Part shown: positions 16,951-26,703 of the stretch, piece after piece
Layout of the letters: every line of letters starts with the position of its first letter
Position numbering within the stretch: position 1 is the stretch's first letter
Assembly (NCBI GenBank): GCA_049322695.1
Contig: JBMORW010000039.1
Location: 4,864-68,863, forward strand
Length of the DNA stretch: 64,000 nt
Origin: CALGKJ01 sp049322695
Lineage (GTDB): Bacteria; Bacillota; Clostridia; Lutisporales; Lutisporaceae
Direction of reading: 5' to 3'
Translations under genes and position numbers: made by a program
The notes under the pieces: model-generated
The model's database searches: none
The model's input: the letters and a program-made list of their open reading frames with translations, nothing else
Told to the model about the DNA's origin: nothing

Positions 16951-18756
16951 ATGAGTGAAACAAAGAAGATTGTAATACTTGGGGCAGGCTACGGGGGAGT
17001 ACATGCAGCGAAGCTGCTGCTAAAGAAATACGCTAAGAGAAAAGATGTGGAAATTCTTCTGATAGACAAAAAGCCATATCATACCTTGATGACAGAGCTG
17101 CACGAAGTGGCAGGGGCGAGAGTAGAGCCTGAAGCAGTACAGGTAAGGTTGAATAATATATTCTCTCATACAGCTGTCAAGTTATCAATAGATGAGGTTC
17201 AGGAGATCGATTTCAAGGAGCAAATAATAAAAGCTGAAAAAAGTACCTTCAGCTATGACTATCTTGTGCTTGGTGCAGGGGCAGAGCCTGCTTTTTTCGG
17301 CACTCCAGGTGTAGAAGAGCATTCCCTCACCATATGGTCTCTTGAGGATGCAGTCGAAATAAAGGAGCATATAAGAAGCATGTTTGAGGCTGCCAGTATG
17401 GAGACAGACATCAAAAGGAGAACGCGGCTTTTAACCTTTGTAGTTGCCGGAGCAGGTTTTACGGGTATAGAGGTGATTGGTGAGCTGGCTGAATGGAGGC
17501 GTATACTATGTGAAGAATATGACATACTTGAGAAGGAAGTAAATCTTATTGTAGTTGAAGCCATGTGTAACATACTTCCGGTGTTGAATGAAAGATTGAT
17601 AAAAAGATCTGAAAGATACCTTAAAAAGAAAAAAATCAAGCTCATAGTCAATGCTCCCATTGTAAAAGCTGATGATAATACAATAACTTTGAAGGATGGA
17701 ACAATCATAGAAAGCAATACATTGATATGGACCTGTGGCGTGCAGGGAAGCAGCTTTTCCGCAAACCTTGGCCTTACACTTGGGAAAAGGGGAAGAATAC
17801 AAGCAAATGAATATATGCAGTCAGTAGATTACGATAATGTATATGTAATAGGTGATAATGCCTATCTTGAGGAGGATGGGAAGCCCTTGCCTCAAATAGT
17901 TGAGGCTGCACTGCAGACTGCAGAAACAGCTGCACACAACATAATTGCTTCTATTGAAGGCAGAGAAAAAAAGAAATTTGCTGCAAAATATCACGGCATA
18001 ATGGTATCCATTGGAAGCAGGGATGCAGTTGCAAATGTTATGGGTGTATCCACCTCGGGATTTGCTGCAATGATTACCAAGCACCTGGTTAATTTACACT
18101 ACCTTTTTGGAGTAGGAGGGTTCAGGCTTGTTATTGCATATATAATGCATGAGTTTTTTGACATAAAAGGCGGACGGTCAATGCTGGGAGCACATATTTC
18201 CAATAAGACACCTATATTCTGGCTGGCTATTCTAAGAGTATATCTTGGCATTATTTGGCTCTTTGAAGGCATAAAAAAGATTCGTGAAGGCTGGTTAAAC
18301 CCTGCTATGAATTTTGTGGTAACAATGCCCAATGCATCAGACCTTCCACAAAATACATCAGACGCAGTTGCAAGTGCAACACAGGTTACTCAATATTGGC
18401 CTGAGCCTATTTTAAAAAGGCCTCCGGCTTTGTTTGAATGGTTTATGGATACCATAATAGCTCCCAACCATTATGTGTTCCAGGTGATGATTGTACTGGT
18501 TGAAGTGGCGATAGGTCTGGCGCTCATAGCCGGTCTTTTTACGCTTATTGCTTCTGCGGCTTCAATATTTCTATGCTTCAATTTCATTTTATCGGCAATG
18601 GCAGGTACAGAGATCCTATGGCACATTTTTTTGGGTATTTCAATGTTTGGAGGTGCTGGAAGGGCTTTCGGACTTGATTACTATGTTATGCCCTGGTTGA
18701 AAAGCAAGTGGAAGAAAACAAGGTTTGCACGCAAATATTATTTATATACAGACTAA
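16951..18756 (+). CDS. NDH-2-like FAD/NAD oxidoreductase fused to a DoxX membrane domain
   Basis: 601-residue fusion. Residues 1-400 are a two-dinucleotide-binding flavoprotein of the type II NADH dehydrogenase family: FAD site GAGYGG at 11-16, NAD site GAGFTG at 167-172, second FAD motif YVIGDNAYLE near 295. Residues ~415-600 are a four-helix DoxX domain starting WLAILRVYLGIIWLFEGIKK. The protein likely transfers electrons from NADH to quinone or another lipid-soluble acceptor at the membrane; DoxX is the small subunit partner in archaeal thiosulfate:quinone oxidoreductase. The ribosome binding site GAGGG precedes ATG. In an anaerobe it could serve O2 removal or redox balance; inference only. 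Confidence 0.87.
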   Translation: MSETKKIVILGAGYGGVHAAKLLLKKYAKRKDVEILLIDKKPYHTLMTELHEVAGARVEPEAVQVRLNNIFSHTAVKLSIDEVQEIDFKEQIIKAEKSTFSYDYLVLGAGAEPAFFGTPGVEEHSLTIWSLEDAVEIKEHIRSMFEAASMETDIKRRTRLLTFVVAGAGFTGIEVIGELAEWRRILCEEYDILEKEVNLIVVEAMCNILPVLNERLIKRSERYLKKKKIKLIVNAPIVKADDNTITLKDGTIIESNTLIWTCGVQGSSFSANLGLTLGKRGRIQANEYMQSVDYDNVYVIGDNAYLEEDGKPLPQIVEAALQTAETAAHNIIASIEGREKKKFAAKYHGIMVSIGSRDAVANVMGVSTSGFAAMITKHLVNLHYLFGVGGFRLVIAYIMHEFFDIKGGRSMLGAHISNKTPIFWLAILRVYLGIIWLFEGIKKIREGWLNPAMNFVVTMPNASDLPQNTSDAVASATQVTQYWPEPILKRPPALFEWFMDTIIAPNHYVFQVMIVLVEVAIGLALIAGLFTLIASAASIFLCFNFILSAMAGTEILWHIFLGISMFGGAGRAFGLDYYVMPWLKSKWKKTRFARKYYLYTD

Positions 18757-18870
18757 GCTGATATAAAGTAAATAATGGAAGGATTTCAGACAAATTGAAA
18801 GAATATTATATATAAGACAGATATATTTAACGTTACCAATTATGGTGAGGGACTTAAAAAGGAGGTATAA

Positions 18871-21798
18871 GTGCAGTTGAAAAAGAATGAAAAATACCAT
18901 GGATTTATATTGGTGGATGAACAGAACATAGAGGAGATAAATTCTATCTCCAGAGTTTTTTATCACGAGAAAAGCGGTGCCAGGCTACTGCAGCTGGAGA
19001 ATGATGATGACAATAAGGTTTTTTCTATAAGCTTCAGAACACCGCCTTACGATAGTACAGGACTTCCACATATATTAGAGCACTCCGTATTATGCGGCTC
19101 CAGGAAATTTCCTTCAAAGGAGCCCTTTGTTGAGCTCATAAAGGGCTCTCTTAATACTTTCTTAAATGCAATGACCTTTTCCGATAAAACAATGTATCCC
19201 ATAGCAAGCAGGAATGATAAGGATTTCAAAAATCTGATGGATGTGTACCTGGATGCAGTGTTATATCCGAATATTTATAAATATCCTGAAATACTGATGC
19301 AGGAAGGCTGGCATTATGAACTTCTAGACAAATCGCATAACATTACATATAAAGGTGTAGTGTATAATGAAATGCAAGGAGCATTCTCGACACCGGAGTC
19401 AATCCTTATGAGAAAGATTGAGGAATCATTATACCCCGATACCCCCTATGCCAATGAATCAGGGGGGGACCCTGATTTTATCCCGGAGCTTACATATGAA
19501 GATTTTATAGAATTTCACAAAAAATATTATCATCCTTCCAACAGCTATATTTATATCTATGGTAATGGAAAGATTGATGAGCTTCTGGAATTCATTGATT
19601 CAAATTATCTGAAGGATTTTGACAAAATTCAGGTTGATTCCTTATTGCCGCTGCAAAAAGCATTCAATGAAATGCGTGAAATAAAGGTTAACTACCCAAT
19701 TGCCATGGATGAAAATGAAAAGGACAAAGCCTATTTCAGTTTGAACTTTTCGGTAGGCAGATCTACTGATCCGGAGACTTACCTCGCAATGGAAATATTG
19801 GAGCATCTTCTTCTGGCAACTCCTGCATCACCTCTTAAGAAGGCTCTGATTATGGCTGATTTAGGGAAGGATGTTTTCGGGCAGTATGACAACAGTATAA
19901 TACAACCTGTGCTGAGCATAGTAATCAAGAATTCAAATGAGAGTAAAAAGGATGAGTTTAAGAAGGTTGTATTTGATACCTTGAGAGAGCTTTGTGAAAA
20001 GGGTATAGACAAAAGGTTGGTTGAAGCTTCTATCAATTCAAAGGAGTTCAGTCTGAGAGAAGCTGATTTCAGGGATTATCCCAAGGGCTTAATTTATAAT
20101 ATTAAATGTATGGACAGCTGGCTCCACGGAGAAGATCCAAATATGCATTTCAGATATGAAGCTGTTCTTGAAAAAATAAAGTCAGCTATGACTTCGGATT
20201 ATTTTGAGAAGCTAATAAAAAGGTTTTTACTGGATAATAAACACTGCTCATTGATAACCCTGCTTCCTCAAAAAGGTCTTTCTGAGGAAAGACAGCGTAA
20301 AATTAGAGAAAGGCTTGACAGCTTCAAGGCGTCTCTTAACGATTCACAACTGGAAGAGTTGATAGATAATACCCAAAGTCTTAAAGAACGTCAGTCATCG
20401 CCCGATTCTCCGGGAGATCTGGCCAAAATCCCTTTATTGGATATAAAGGATATTAAAAGGGATATAGAGGTGATACCGCAAATAATAAGGGAAGAAGCAG
20501 GAACAACGGTGCTTATGCATCCTCTTTTTACCAATGGCATAGCTTATGTCAACCTACTTTTTGATACGACTGCAGTCAAGCAGGAACAGCTGCCGTATAT
20601 GTCACTGCTTGCGGATATATTGGGCAAGGTGAATACCAAGAACTATAGCTATGAGGAGCTTTCCAACGAAATCAATATAAATACCGGAGAGTTGAAGTTC
20701 AATATACAGGTCTATGGAGACAAACTGGATGAAAGAATATATCATCCAAAATTCAGTATTAAGTCAAAGGCTCTTATCAGCAAGCTTCCTGAGCTGTTCA
20801 GGATTGCAGCTGAAATAGTGAATAATTCAGTTCTGGAGGATACAAAACGATTAAAGGAAATAATCAGAGAAATCAAATCTCGCAGGGAAATGAGGATACT
20901 TAACGAGGGGCATATGACTACAGCCAGAAGGTTAATCTCTTATTTTTCTGAGCAGGGAAAATATCTGGACTATGTTAATGGATTCACATACTTTAAGTTT
21001 CTGGAAAAAATAGAGAAGGAGCTTGATGACAAGGCTGCTGATATCAAGAAAATGCTTCAGGAAGTATCCGGTTTGATTTTCAACAGAAGCAATTTGCTGG
21101 CAGGAATAACCTGTGATGAAGCAGAATATAGGAAATTCGCTTCAAGCTATGTCAGCTTTGTACAGTCCTTAAGCAGTGGTGAGCTAAGCAGACAAAAATA
21201 TAGCTTTGAGCTTGTCAGGCTAAATGAGGGCCTTCTGACACAGAGTAATATTCAATATGTAGCTCAAGGCTATAACTTTAGGAAGCTGGGCTACGACTAT
21301 ACCGGAAGCTTACAGGTTTTGGCAGTAATAGCCCGGTTTGACTATTTATGGAACAGAATCCGTGTTCAAGGGGGTGCTTATGGAGCCATGGCAGGCTTTG
21401 AGAGGAATGGAAACATGTTTTTTGCATCCTATAGGGATCCCAATCTGAAGGAAACCCTTAACGTATATAAGGAGATGGCAGATTTTCTGTATAGATTTGA
21501 TGCTGATGAAAGAGAAATGACAAAGCTGATAATAGGAACAATTAGCAAACTGGATATGCCTATGACACCTGTCATGAAGGGTGAAAGAGGGGTCGAGTAT
21601 TACTTAAGAAAAATAAGTGCAGAAGATTTGCAGAGAGAGAGAAATGAGATTCTATCCTGTAATCAGGACAAAATCCGCCAGCTTGGCAGTCTGGTGAGAG
21701 ATTTAATGGACCAAAGCTGCTACTGTGTATTAGGAAATGAAAATAAATTGAAGCAAAATAAAGATATTTTTAATAATCTGATTACTGTTTTTGAATAG
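18871..21798 (+). CDS. M16C insulinase-family zinc peptidase (presequence protease type)
   Basis: 975-residue peptidase of subfamily M16C, with the two M16 halves and the M16C-associated linker in one chain, the normal length. The inverted zinc motif HILEH is at residues 67-71 (H67, E70, H71), and the distal Glu is in YNEMQGAF, so the active site is intact. Such enzymes degrade short unstructured peptides in a closed chamber; no signal peptide is seen, so it acts in the cytoplasm. Start GTG 18871 follows AAAAGGAGGT with good spacing. It stands as its own unit with a terminator directly behind it. Confidence 0.92.
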   Translation: MQLKKNEKYHGFILVDEQNIEEINSISRVFYHEKSGARLLQLENDDDNKVFSISFRTPPYDSTGLPHILEHSVLCGSRKFPSKEPFVELIKGSLNTFLNAMTFSDKTMYPIASRNDKDFKNLMDVYLDAVLYPNIYKYPEILMQEGWHYELLDKSHNITYKGVVYNEMQGAFSTPESILMRKIEESLYPDTPYANESGGDPDFIPELTYEDFIEFHKKYYHPSNSYIYIYGNGKIDELLEFIDSNYLKDFDKIQVDSLLPLQKAFNEMREIKVNYPIAMDENEKDKAYFSLNFSVGRSTDPETYLAMEILEHLLLATPASPLKKALIMADLGKDVFGQYDNSIIQPVLSIVIKNSNESKKDEFKKVVFDTLRELCEKGIDKRLVEASINSKEFSLREADFRDYPKGLIYNIKCMDSWLHGEDPNMHFRYEAVLEKIKSAMTSDYFEKLIKRFLLDNKHCSLITLLPQKGLSEERQRKIRERLDSFKASLNDSQLEELIDNTQSLKERQSSPDSPGDLAKIPLLDIKDIKRDIEVIPQIIREEAGTTVLMHPLFTNGIAYVNLLFDTTAVKQEQLPYMSLLADILGKVNTKNYSYEELSNEININTGELKFNIQVYGDKLDERIYHPKFSIKSKALISKLPELFRIAAEIVNNSVLEDTKRLKEIIREIKSRREMRILNEGHMTTARRLISYFSEQGKYLDYVNGFTYFKFLEKIEKELDDKAADIKKMLQEVSGLIFNRSNLLAGITCDEAEYRKFASSYVSFVQSLSSGELSRQKYSFELVRLNEGLLTQSNIQYVAQGYNFRKLGYDYTGSLQVLAVIARFDYLWNRIRVQGGAYGAMAGFERNGNMFFASYRDPNLKETLNVYKEMADFLYRFDADEREMTKLIIGTISKLDMPMTPVMKGERGVEYYLRKISAEDLQRERNEILSCNQDKIRQLGSLVRDLMDQSCYCVLGNENKLKQNKDIFNNLITVFE

Positions 21799-21802
21799 GT
21801 AT

Positions 21803-21844
21803 AAGCGGACTATTTCCTAAGGGATTTATGTCCGCTTTATTATT
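21803..21844 (+). terminator. Intrinsic terminator after the M16C peptidase
   Basis: Stem AAGCGGAC/GTCCGCTT (21803-21810 with 21830-21837), 19-base loop, followed by a T-rich tract (TATTATTT). Confidence 0.78.
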
Positions 21845-21933
21845 TATGTATACTGCATTTAGATATTAGTGCTATAATAAGAATTATACAAAATATTCTG
21901 AAATTACAGTATATGCGGCTTAGGGGGTGTAGT

Positions 21934-24690
21934 ATGAATCTGAAGATTGGCTTAAGGACAAAGATTATGGCAGTTACTCTGCTGATAGTATTTATTATAG
22001 CAGTATCAGGAGTTGTAACTGTGAATAAAGGAATTAAGATGACAGGAGCTCTTCTTGGAAATCAAGCCCTAAAGGCAGCAGAAACTGCTTTTGAACTGAT
22101 TGATGCAGGACGTTTTAAAGAAATGCTCTCTACAGAAGGGGACAAGCATCCTTATTACAGCGAGCTTCAGCAAAAGCTCAGTCAGGTAAGACTGGGATTA
22201 GGACTCGATTACCTCTATACAATGACAAGGAATGAGAATAATGAGTATATATATTTAGTAGACGGTATGCCGTCTGATGCAGAAGATTTTTCTGCCTATG
22301 GAGATGTTGAGGATGAAGAAGCATATTTTCAGAACTTTGACAAAGCCTTAAATGGTGAGATAGTAGGAAATGATTTCGCATATTCCGACTCATGGGGAAA
22401 TCTTGTAAGTGCATATATTCCCATTAAGGATGAGAATGGTTCTGTTATTGCCTTTTTAGGCGCAGATCTGGATGCTACCGAGACACTGAAAATAATGAAC
22501 GACAATACATTGTTTATGATTATATTTATTGCGAGTATGTCTTTATTAGGAGCTTTTGCTGCACTGGTCATAACCTATAAAATCACCAGCCCTTTGCTTG
22601 AACTGAGAAATTTTTCTGCAAAGGCAGTAAAGGGTGAAAGTGTTGAGCTATTAAGAATCGAAACAGGTGATGAGATTGGAGAAGTAGCTAGCCTGTTGAA
22701 CAGCAGGATTACAGCTGTGCGGAATCTGCTTAATAATATTGGTCAGGGTTTTCTTACATTTGGAATGAACATGCTTATTGCACCTGAATATAGTCTGGAA
22801 TGCAAGAACATATTCGGAGCTGACATAGAGAGTAAAAGATTTACAGAGCTGATCTATCCTGAGGATAAAGAGCAGCAACGTTTTCTTGAGTCAGTACTTG
22901 TAAAGCTCCTTAGAGAAAAGGATCAAGATAAAAGGACTCTGTACTATGAGCTGCTTTCTGATGAAGTGGATATAAACGGCAGGAATATAAAGGTAGAGTA
23001 TAAAATAATCAAAGGCAGCCTCTCTGAAGAAGCTGAAGAGTTCATGGTTATACTTTCTGATATAACTGACAGAAAAATGCTTCAGGATAAGATGGAAAAG
23101 GAGAAGGATACCTTAAAAATGGTTGTTAAAGTAACTGTCAATCATAATGATTTCCTGGAGTGCATTAGGGAATACAAAGCTTTTTACAGCTGCGGTTTTA
23201 ACAGAATATTGTCTCAAGAAAAGCCGAATCAGGATATTATCTATGAGGTTTTCAGGAATGTCCATACATTTAAGGGCAATTTCAGCCAGCTTGATCTCAA
23301 TAGTGTTGTCAGAGGACTGAACTACATGGAGGATCAGCTTAGCAGTATGAAAAATGAGTTGTTTAGAATGTCGAAAGACGAACTGAAAGAATATCTGAGC
23401 GGATTTGATATGGAAGAGTGGCTTGAAGAGGATATAAATGTTTTGAAGCAGGTTATGGGTGATCAATTCTTAACTAGATTCATGAATATGAACAGTGCGC
23501 TGCTGGTTGACAAGAATAAGCTGCTGGAGCTGGAAAACAAACTGTTGACATCTCTTTCTTCAATGGACTGCAAGGTAATAATGCCGGAAATGAGAAAGCT
23601 TAGGAGCAGAAAGTTTAAAGAATTGGTAAAAGCCTATCCGGCATATCTTGAAAAGCTGGCTGAAAGAATGGATAAACATGTAAGACCTATGGTTATTAGC
23701 GGCGGAGATTTTGCCATATCATCCGATATTTATAATGATTTTATAAGGTCCTTGACACATGTGTTCAGGAATGCGGTTGATCACGGTATAGAAGCTGCAG
23801 ACGAAAGAGTGTTCAAGGGTAAGGAAGAGTATGGCAGAGTACAATGCAATATCAGTACCACAGAGGACTCTATTATTATAGCAGTGAGGGATGACGGCAG
23901 AGGAATTGACATTGATAAAATAAGGAAAAAGGCCGTTGAGAAGGGTATTCTGGATGAAAATACTGCACCGTTCATAGCTAAAAAGGATATTATCAACCTC
24001 ATATTCCTGGATGATTTTTCTACAAAGCAGCAAGAAACTGAGTTTTCAGGCAGAGGTGTAGGCTTGTCAGCAGTAAAGAAGGAGGTTGAAAAAATAGGAG
24101 GGACTATTGAGGTTAAGACCAAATCAGGAGTTGGAACAGAGTTTGCATTTCACCTTCCTCTCTACAAGGAAATCAATGCAATGGACATATCAATAGACAG
24201 TATAATGCAGCCGTTGGTCAACACTACTTATGGCTTCATAACCAATACTATATACGGAAGGAATAATGACAGAGAAGCTGCTGCTGCAAAGGACCTGCCG
24301 GAAGTTATCATGGACAGGGTATTGAGACTTGACAGGTATACTGCATTTACTGATCTGAAGGGTGTACTGTCAGGAAGATTCGTGATTACTTTTTCTGAGG
24401 AGCTTGCGAAAAGCTTCACAAGTTATTTCATAATAGGAGATTATGAAAAAGATTGTGAAGAGGAATATATAGAGGATTCAATGGCTGAGTGTTTGAATAC
24501 GGTACTTGGCAACTCAATAAAGCTTTTCCCAGGGCTGGAGGAGCTGGTTGTTTTTTCTTCTCCGGCTACCATGAAGTCAAGAAATACGGAAATAAAGTAT
24601 CCTAACGGAAATGTCTGGACATGCTGCGTAAATCTTTTAGAGGGAAGCTTCAGTATAAGTTATGTGACTAATGAGTATAAATCATGTTAA
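21934..24690 (+). CDS. Membrane CheA-like hybrid: Cache-type sensor, HAMP, Hpt, kinase and CheX-like domain
   Basis: 918-residue membrane kinase. TM1 is at about 12-29 and TM2 at 190-212, enclosing a Cache-like extracellular domain (GLDYLYTMTR, FLGADLDATE). HAMP (213-265) and a PAS-like region follow. The Hpt motif VHTFKGNF carries the phosphorylatable H444. The CheA-type ATPase has its N-box at HVFRNAVDHG (N613), DDGRGID, and a G2 box GRGVGLSAVKKE. The C-terminal ~140 residues contain D-SMA-E852-CL-N855-TVLGN, matching the DxxxExxN catalytic pattern of CheC/CheX phosphatases. ATG 21934 with AGGGGGTG is chosen over 21913. No receiver or chemotaxis genes are adjacent, so the response partner is unknown. 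Confidence 0.82.
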   Translation: MNLKIGLRTKIMAVTLLIVFIIAVSGVVTVNKGIKMTGALLGNQALKAAETAFELIDAGRFKEMLSTEGDKHPYYSELQQKLSQVRLGLGLDYLYTMTRNENNEYIYLVDGMPSDAEDFSAYGDVEDEEAYFQNFDKALNGEIVGNDFAYSDSWGNLVSAYIPIKDENGSVIAFLGADLDATETLKIMNDNTLFMIIFIASMSLLGAFAALVITYKITSPLLELRNFSAKAVKGESVELLRIETGDEIGEVASLLNSRITAVRNLLNNIGQGFLTFGMNMLIAPEYSLECKNIFGADIESKRFTELIYPEDKEQQRFLESVLVKLLREKDQDKRTLYYELLSDEVDINGRNIKVEYKIIKGSLSEEAEEFMVILSDITDRKMLQDKMEKEKDTLKMVVKVTVNHNDFLECIREYKAFYSCGFNRILSQEKPNQDIIYEVFRNVHTFKGNFSQLDLNSVVRGLNYMEDQLSSMKNELFRMSKDELKEYLSGFDMEEWLEEDINVLKQVMGDQFLTRFMNMNSALLVDKNKLLELENKLLTSLSSMDCKVIMPEMRKLRSRKFKELVKAYPAYLEKLAERMDKHVRPMVISGGDFAISSDIYNDFIRSLTHVFRNAVDHGIEAADERVFKGKEEYGRVQCNISTTEDSIIIAVRDDGRGIDIDKIRKKAVEKGILDENTAPFIAKKDIINLIFLDDFSTKQQETEFSGRGVGLSAVKKEVEKIGGTIEVKTKSGVGTEFAFHLPLYKEINAMDISIDSIMQPLVNTTYGFITNTIYGRNNDREAAAAKDLPEVIMDRVLRLDRYTAFTDLKGVLSGRFVITFSEELAKSFTSYFIIGDYEKDCEEEYIEDSMAECLNTVLGNSIKLFPGLEELVVFSSPATMKSRNTEIKYPNGNVWTCCVNLLEGSFSISYVTNEYKSC

Positions 24691-24692
24691 TC

Positions 24693-24727
24693 AAAAGGGT
24701 AAGACCTGTAGAAGGTCTTACCCTTTT
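24693..24727. terminator. Bidirectional terminator between convergent kinase and cyclase genes
   Basis: Perfect 15-base-pair stem (24693-24707 with 24713-24727), loop GTAGA, with A- and T-rich outer ends. Confidence 0.92.
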
Positions 24728-26672
24728 ATTCCTTGGCAGTATTCATGCTGCTCTTCAAGTCATACATAGCCATGTCTGCCTTTTTAATCAGATTCTGTAT
24801 GTCATCGGCATCCTCCGGAAAAATACTTACGCCTACGCTGGTATCTACATGAAGCAGCTTGCTCCCCGTATCCAATACGAACCTTACATTGGAAATTATC
24901 CTGTTTGCCAAGATTTCTGCATCTTCTCTTTTGCTGACATGCTGCTGAATAATTATGAACTCGTCACCGCCCAGCCTGGCGACCAGGTCTTCATTTCTAA
25001 CAAGCTTGTTCAGCTGGATGGCAGTTTCCTTTAGCAATCTGTCTCCTGCATCATGACCGAGGGTATCGTTGACACTCTTGAAATTATTGAGATCTATAAA
25101 TAAAACAGCAAATTTTTCATTATGGAGCTTGCTATACTCAAAAATAGAATCAAGTTTATCATAGAACAGCTTCCTGTTTGGCAGGTCTGTCAAACTGTCA
25201 TGATAAGCTATTTTCTGCATCTGTGCTTCTGCGAGCTTTGCATCAGTAATATCATTGTATATTGCAGCAAAGTAGCTTTGCTTTATGCTGTATACAGATA
25301 TGGAATACCATTTATTCAATTCTGCTGCATAGAACTCATCTACTTTTTTACTTTCTCCAACAGCAAGGCTGCCGAATATGGGAAGCAGCTCCAAATGGTA
25401 ATCTCTTACCAGGTGTGGAAGCTCAGAGAGCTTTTTACCCTTAAGCTCGGCTCTGTCGAGTTTAAGCCCGAAGTATTCGACAAATGCATCATTAGCTTCA
25501 TGAATCATAATATCATAGGGTAGACCATTCTCATCGGCCATAAGCTCGTTATAGGTAAAGCCTTCTGTCATATTCTCGAAAAGCGACCTGAACTTGGATT
25601 CACTTTCCATTATGCTGTTCTGAGCCTTTTCTAGTGTATCAAGCATGCCGTTTACAGATTTTATCAGCTTTGAAAGCTCATCATTGCTTGTATCATACAT
25701 ACGCAAGCTCAAATCGCCGCTTTCAGAAATGCTGAAGGTAGTATTACTTAGTTTGGTTAATCTTGAAAGCAATATTCTCTTCAGGAGAAGCATGATGATT
25801 AAACATATTATCAGTCCTACGGCTGCAAGTATAATAATATAATAAAATACTCCTGCCTTTCCTTGGTTGTATATTTCTCTGGATGAATCTGTTTTCAACA
25901 CTATACAGGGTTTGCCGTTTATGTCATTTATCAGATTGTAGCCTGCTATTGTATATGAGTTCAACGGTGAAATATAAAATGAACCGCTCTTACTCAGCTT
26001 TTCTTTTGCAGTCACTATGTCTTTTGTTACATTTGCATCATTATATGAATAGGCTCTTATATTTAGCTGTGTAGCTTTCGATATCCGTAAAAACTCACTT
26101 TCCTTTAATATCCTGCCAAATATGAGTGTACCCCTTACTGGTCCGTCTCCATGGGTATTTACAATTGGGTTTGACACCAGCATGACAGGTCCGTGTTTTG
26201 TATCTATATAGCCAGCTACTGATTTGTCTTTATCTGTATGATAGATAATTTTCTCATAAGTAAAAAGCTGCTCTATAATTGTATCAGAAACGGCAATTTC
26301 TCTGGCCTCATCAAAGTCGTAGCCCCTTGTAATGACAACCTTGCCGTTATTGTCCAGCATAAGCATGAAGCTAATCCGGAACTTTGCAAATGAAGACAAA
26401 TCACCGAAGTTTGATTCTATATATGATTGGTTTCTCTTCTCAACAAAATTATAGGTATCATCCCATCTTGAATACTCAAAGTTGATTCCGCCTAACTCTT
26501 CAAGCTCATTATCCATTGCTTCCGAAACTCTCAGCAGATTGCTTTTCATACTCTGCACCTCAAATTTACTAAAGCTTCTTAAAATAAGCAGGTTGGAAAA
26601 TATAAGCATAAGAAGCATAAAAGAGAAAGAAACTGAGATGATAGATATATATATTTTCTTTGACAAGGTCAT
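24726..26672 (-). CDS. Diguanylate cyclase with CHASE4 sensor
   Basis: 648-residue membrane protein. TM1 is near residues 8-28; a CHASE4 extracellular domain follows with FEYSRWDDTYNF; then TM2 (YYIIILAAVGLIICLI), HAMP, a PAS domain and a GGDEF domain. The active site GGDEF is at 568-572, and the inhibitory I-site RNED is five residues before it, so the enzyme should make c-di-GMP with product feedback. ATG 26672 with GGAGGGGG is chosen over an in-frame extension to 26720. It starts 31 bases after the Ldh-family gene and is probably last in a three-gene operon with the malic enzyme; the metabolic link is unexplained. Confidence 0.92.
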   Translation of the reverse strand: MTLSKKIYISIISVSFSFMLLMLIFSNLLILRSFSKFEVQSMKSNLLRVSEAMDNELEELGGINFEYSRWDDTYNFVEKRNQSYIESNFGDLSSFAKFRISFMLMLDNNGKVVITRGYDFDEAREIAVSDTIIEQLFTYEKIIYHTDKDKSVAGYIDTKHGPVMLVSNPIVNTHGDGPVRGTLIFGRILKESEFLRISKATQLNIRAYSYNDANVTKDIVTAKEKLSKSGSFYISPLNSYTIAGYNLINDINGKPCIVLKTDSSREIYNQGKAGVFYYIIILAAVGLIICLIIMLLLKRILLSRLTKLSNTTFSISESGDLSLRMYDTSNDELSKLIKSVNGMLDTLEKAQNSIMESESKFRSLFENMTEGFTYNELMADENGLPYDIMIHEANDAFVEYFGLKLDRAELKGKKLSELPHLVRDYHLELLPIFGSLAVGESKKVDEFYAAELNKWYSISVYSIKQSYFAAIYNDITDAKLAEAQMQKIAYHDSLTDLPNRKLFYDKLDSIFEYSKLHNEKFAVLFIDLNNFKSVNDTLGHDAGDRLLKETAIQLNKLVRNEDLVARLGGDEFIIIQQHVSKREDAEILANRIISNVRFVLDTGSKLLHVDTSVGVSIFPEDADDIQNLIKKADMAMYDLKSSMNTAKE

Positions 26673-26703
26673 TTTTATCCCCCTCCAATACATGACCTTT
26701 CTT

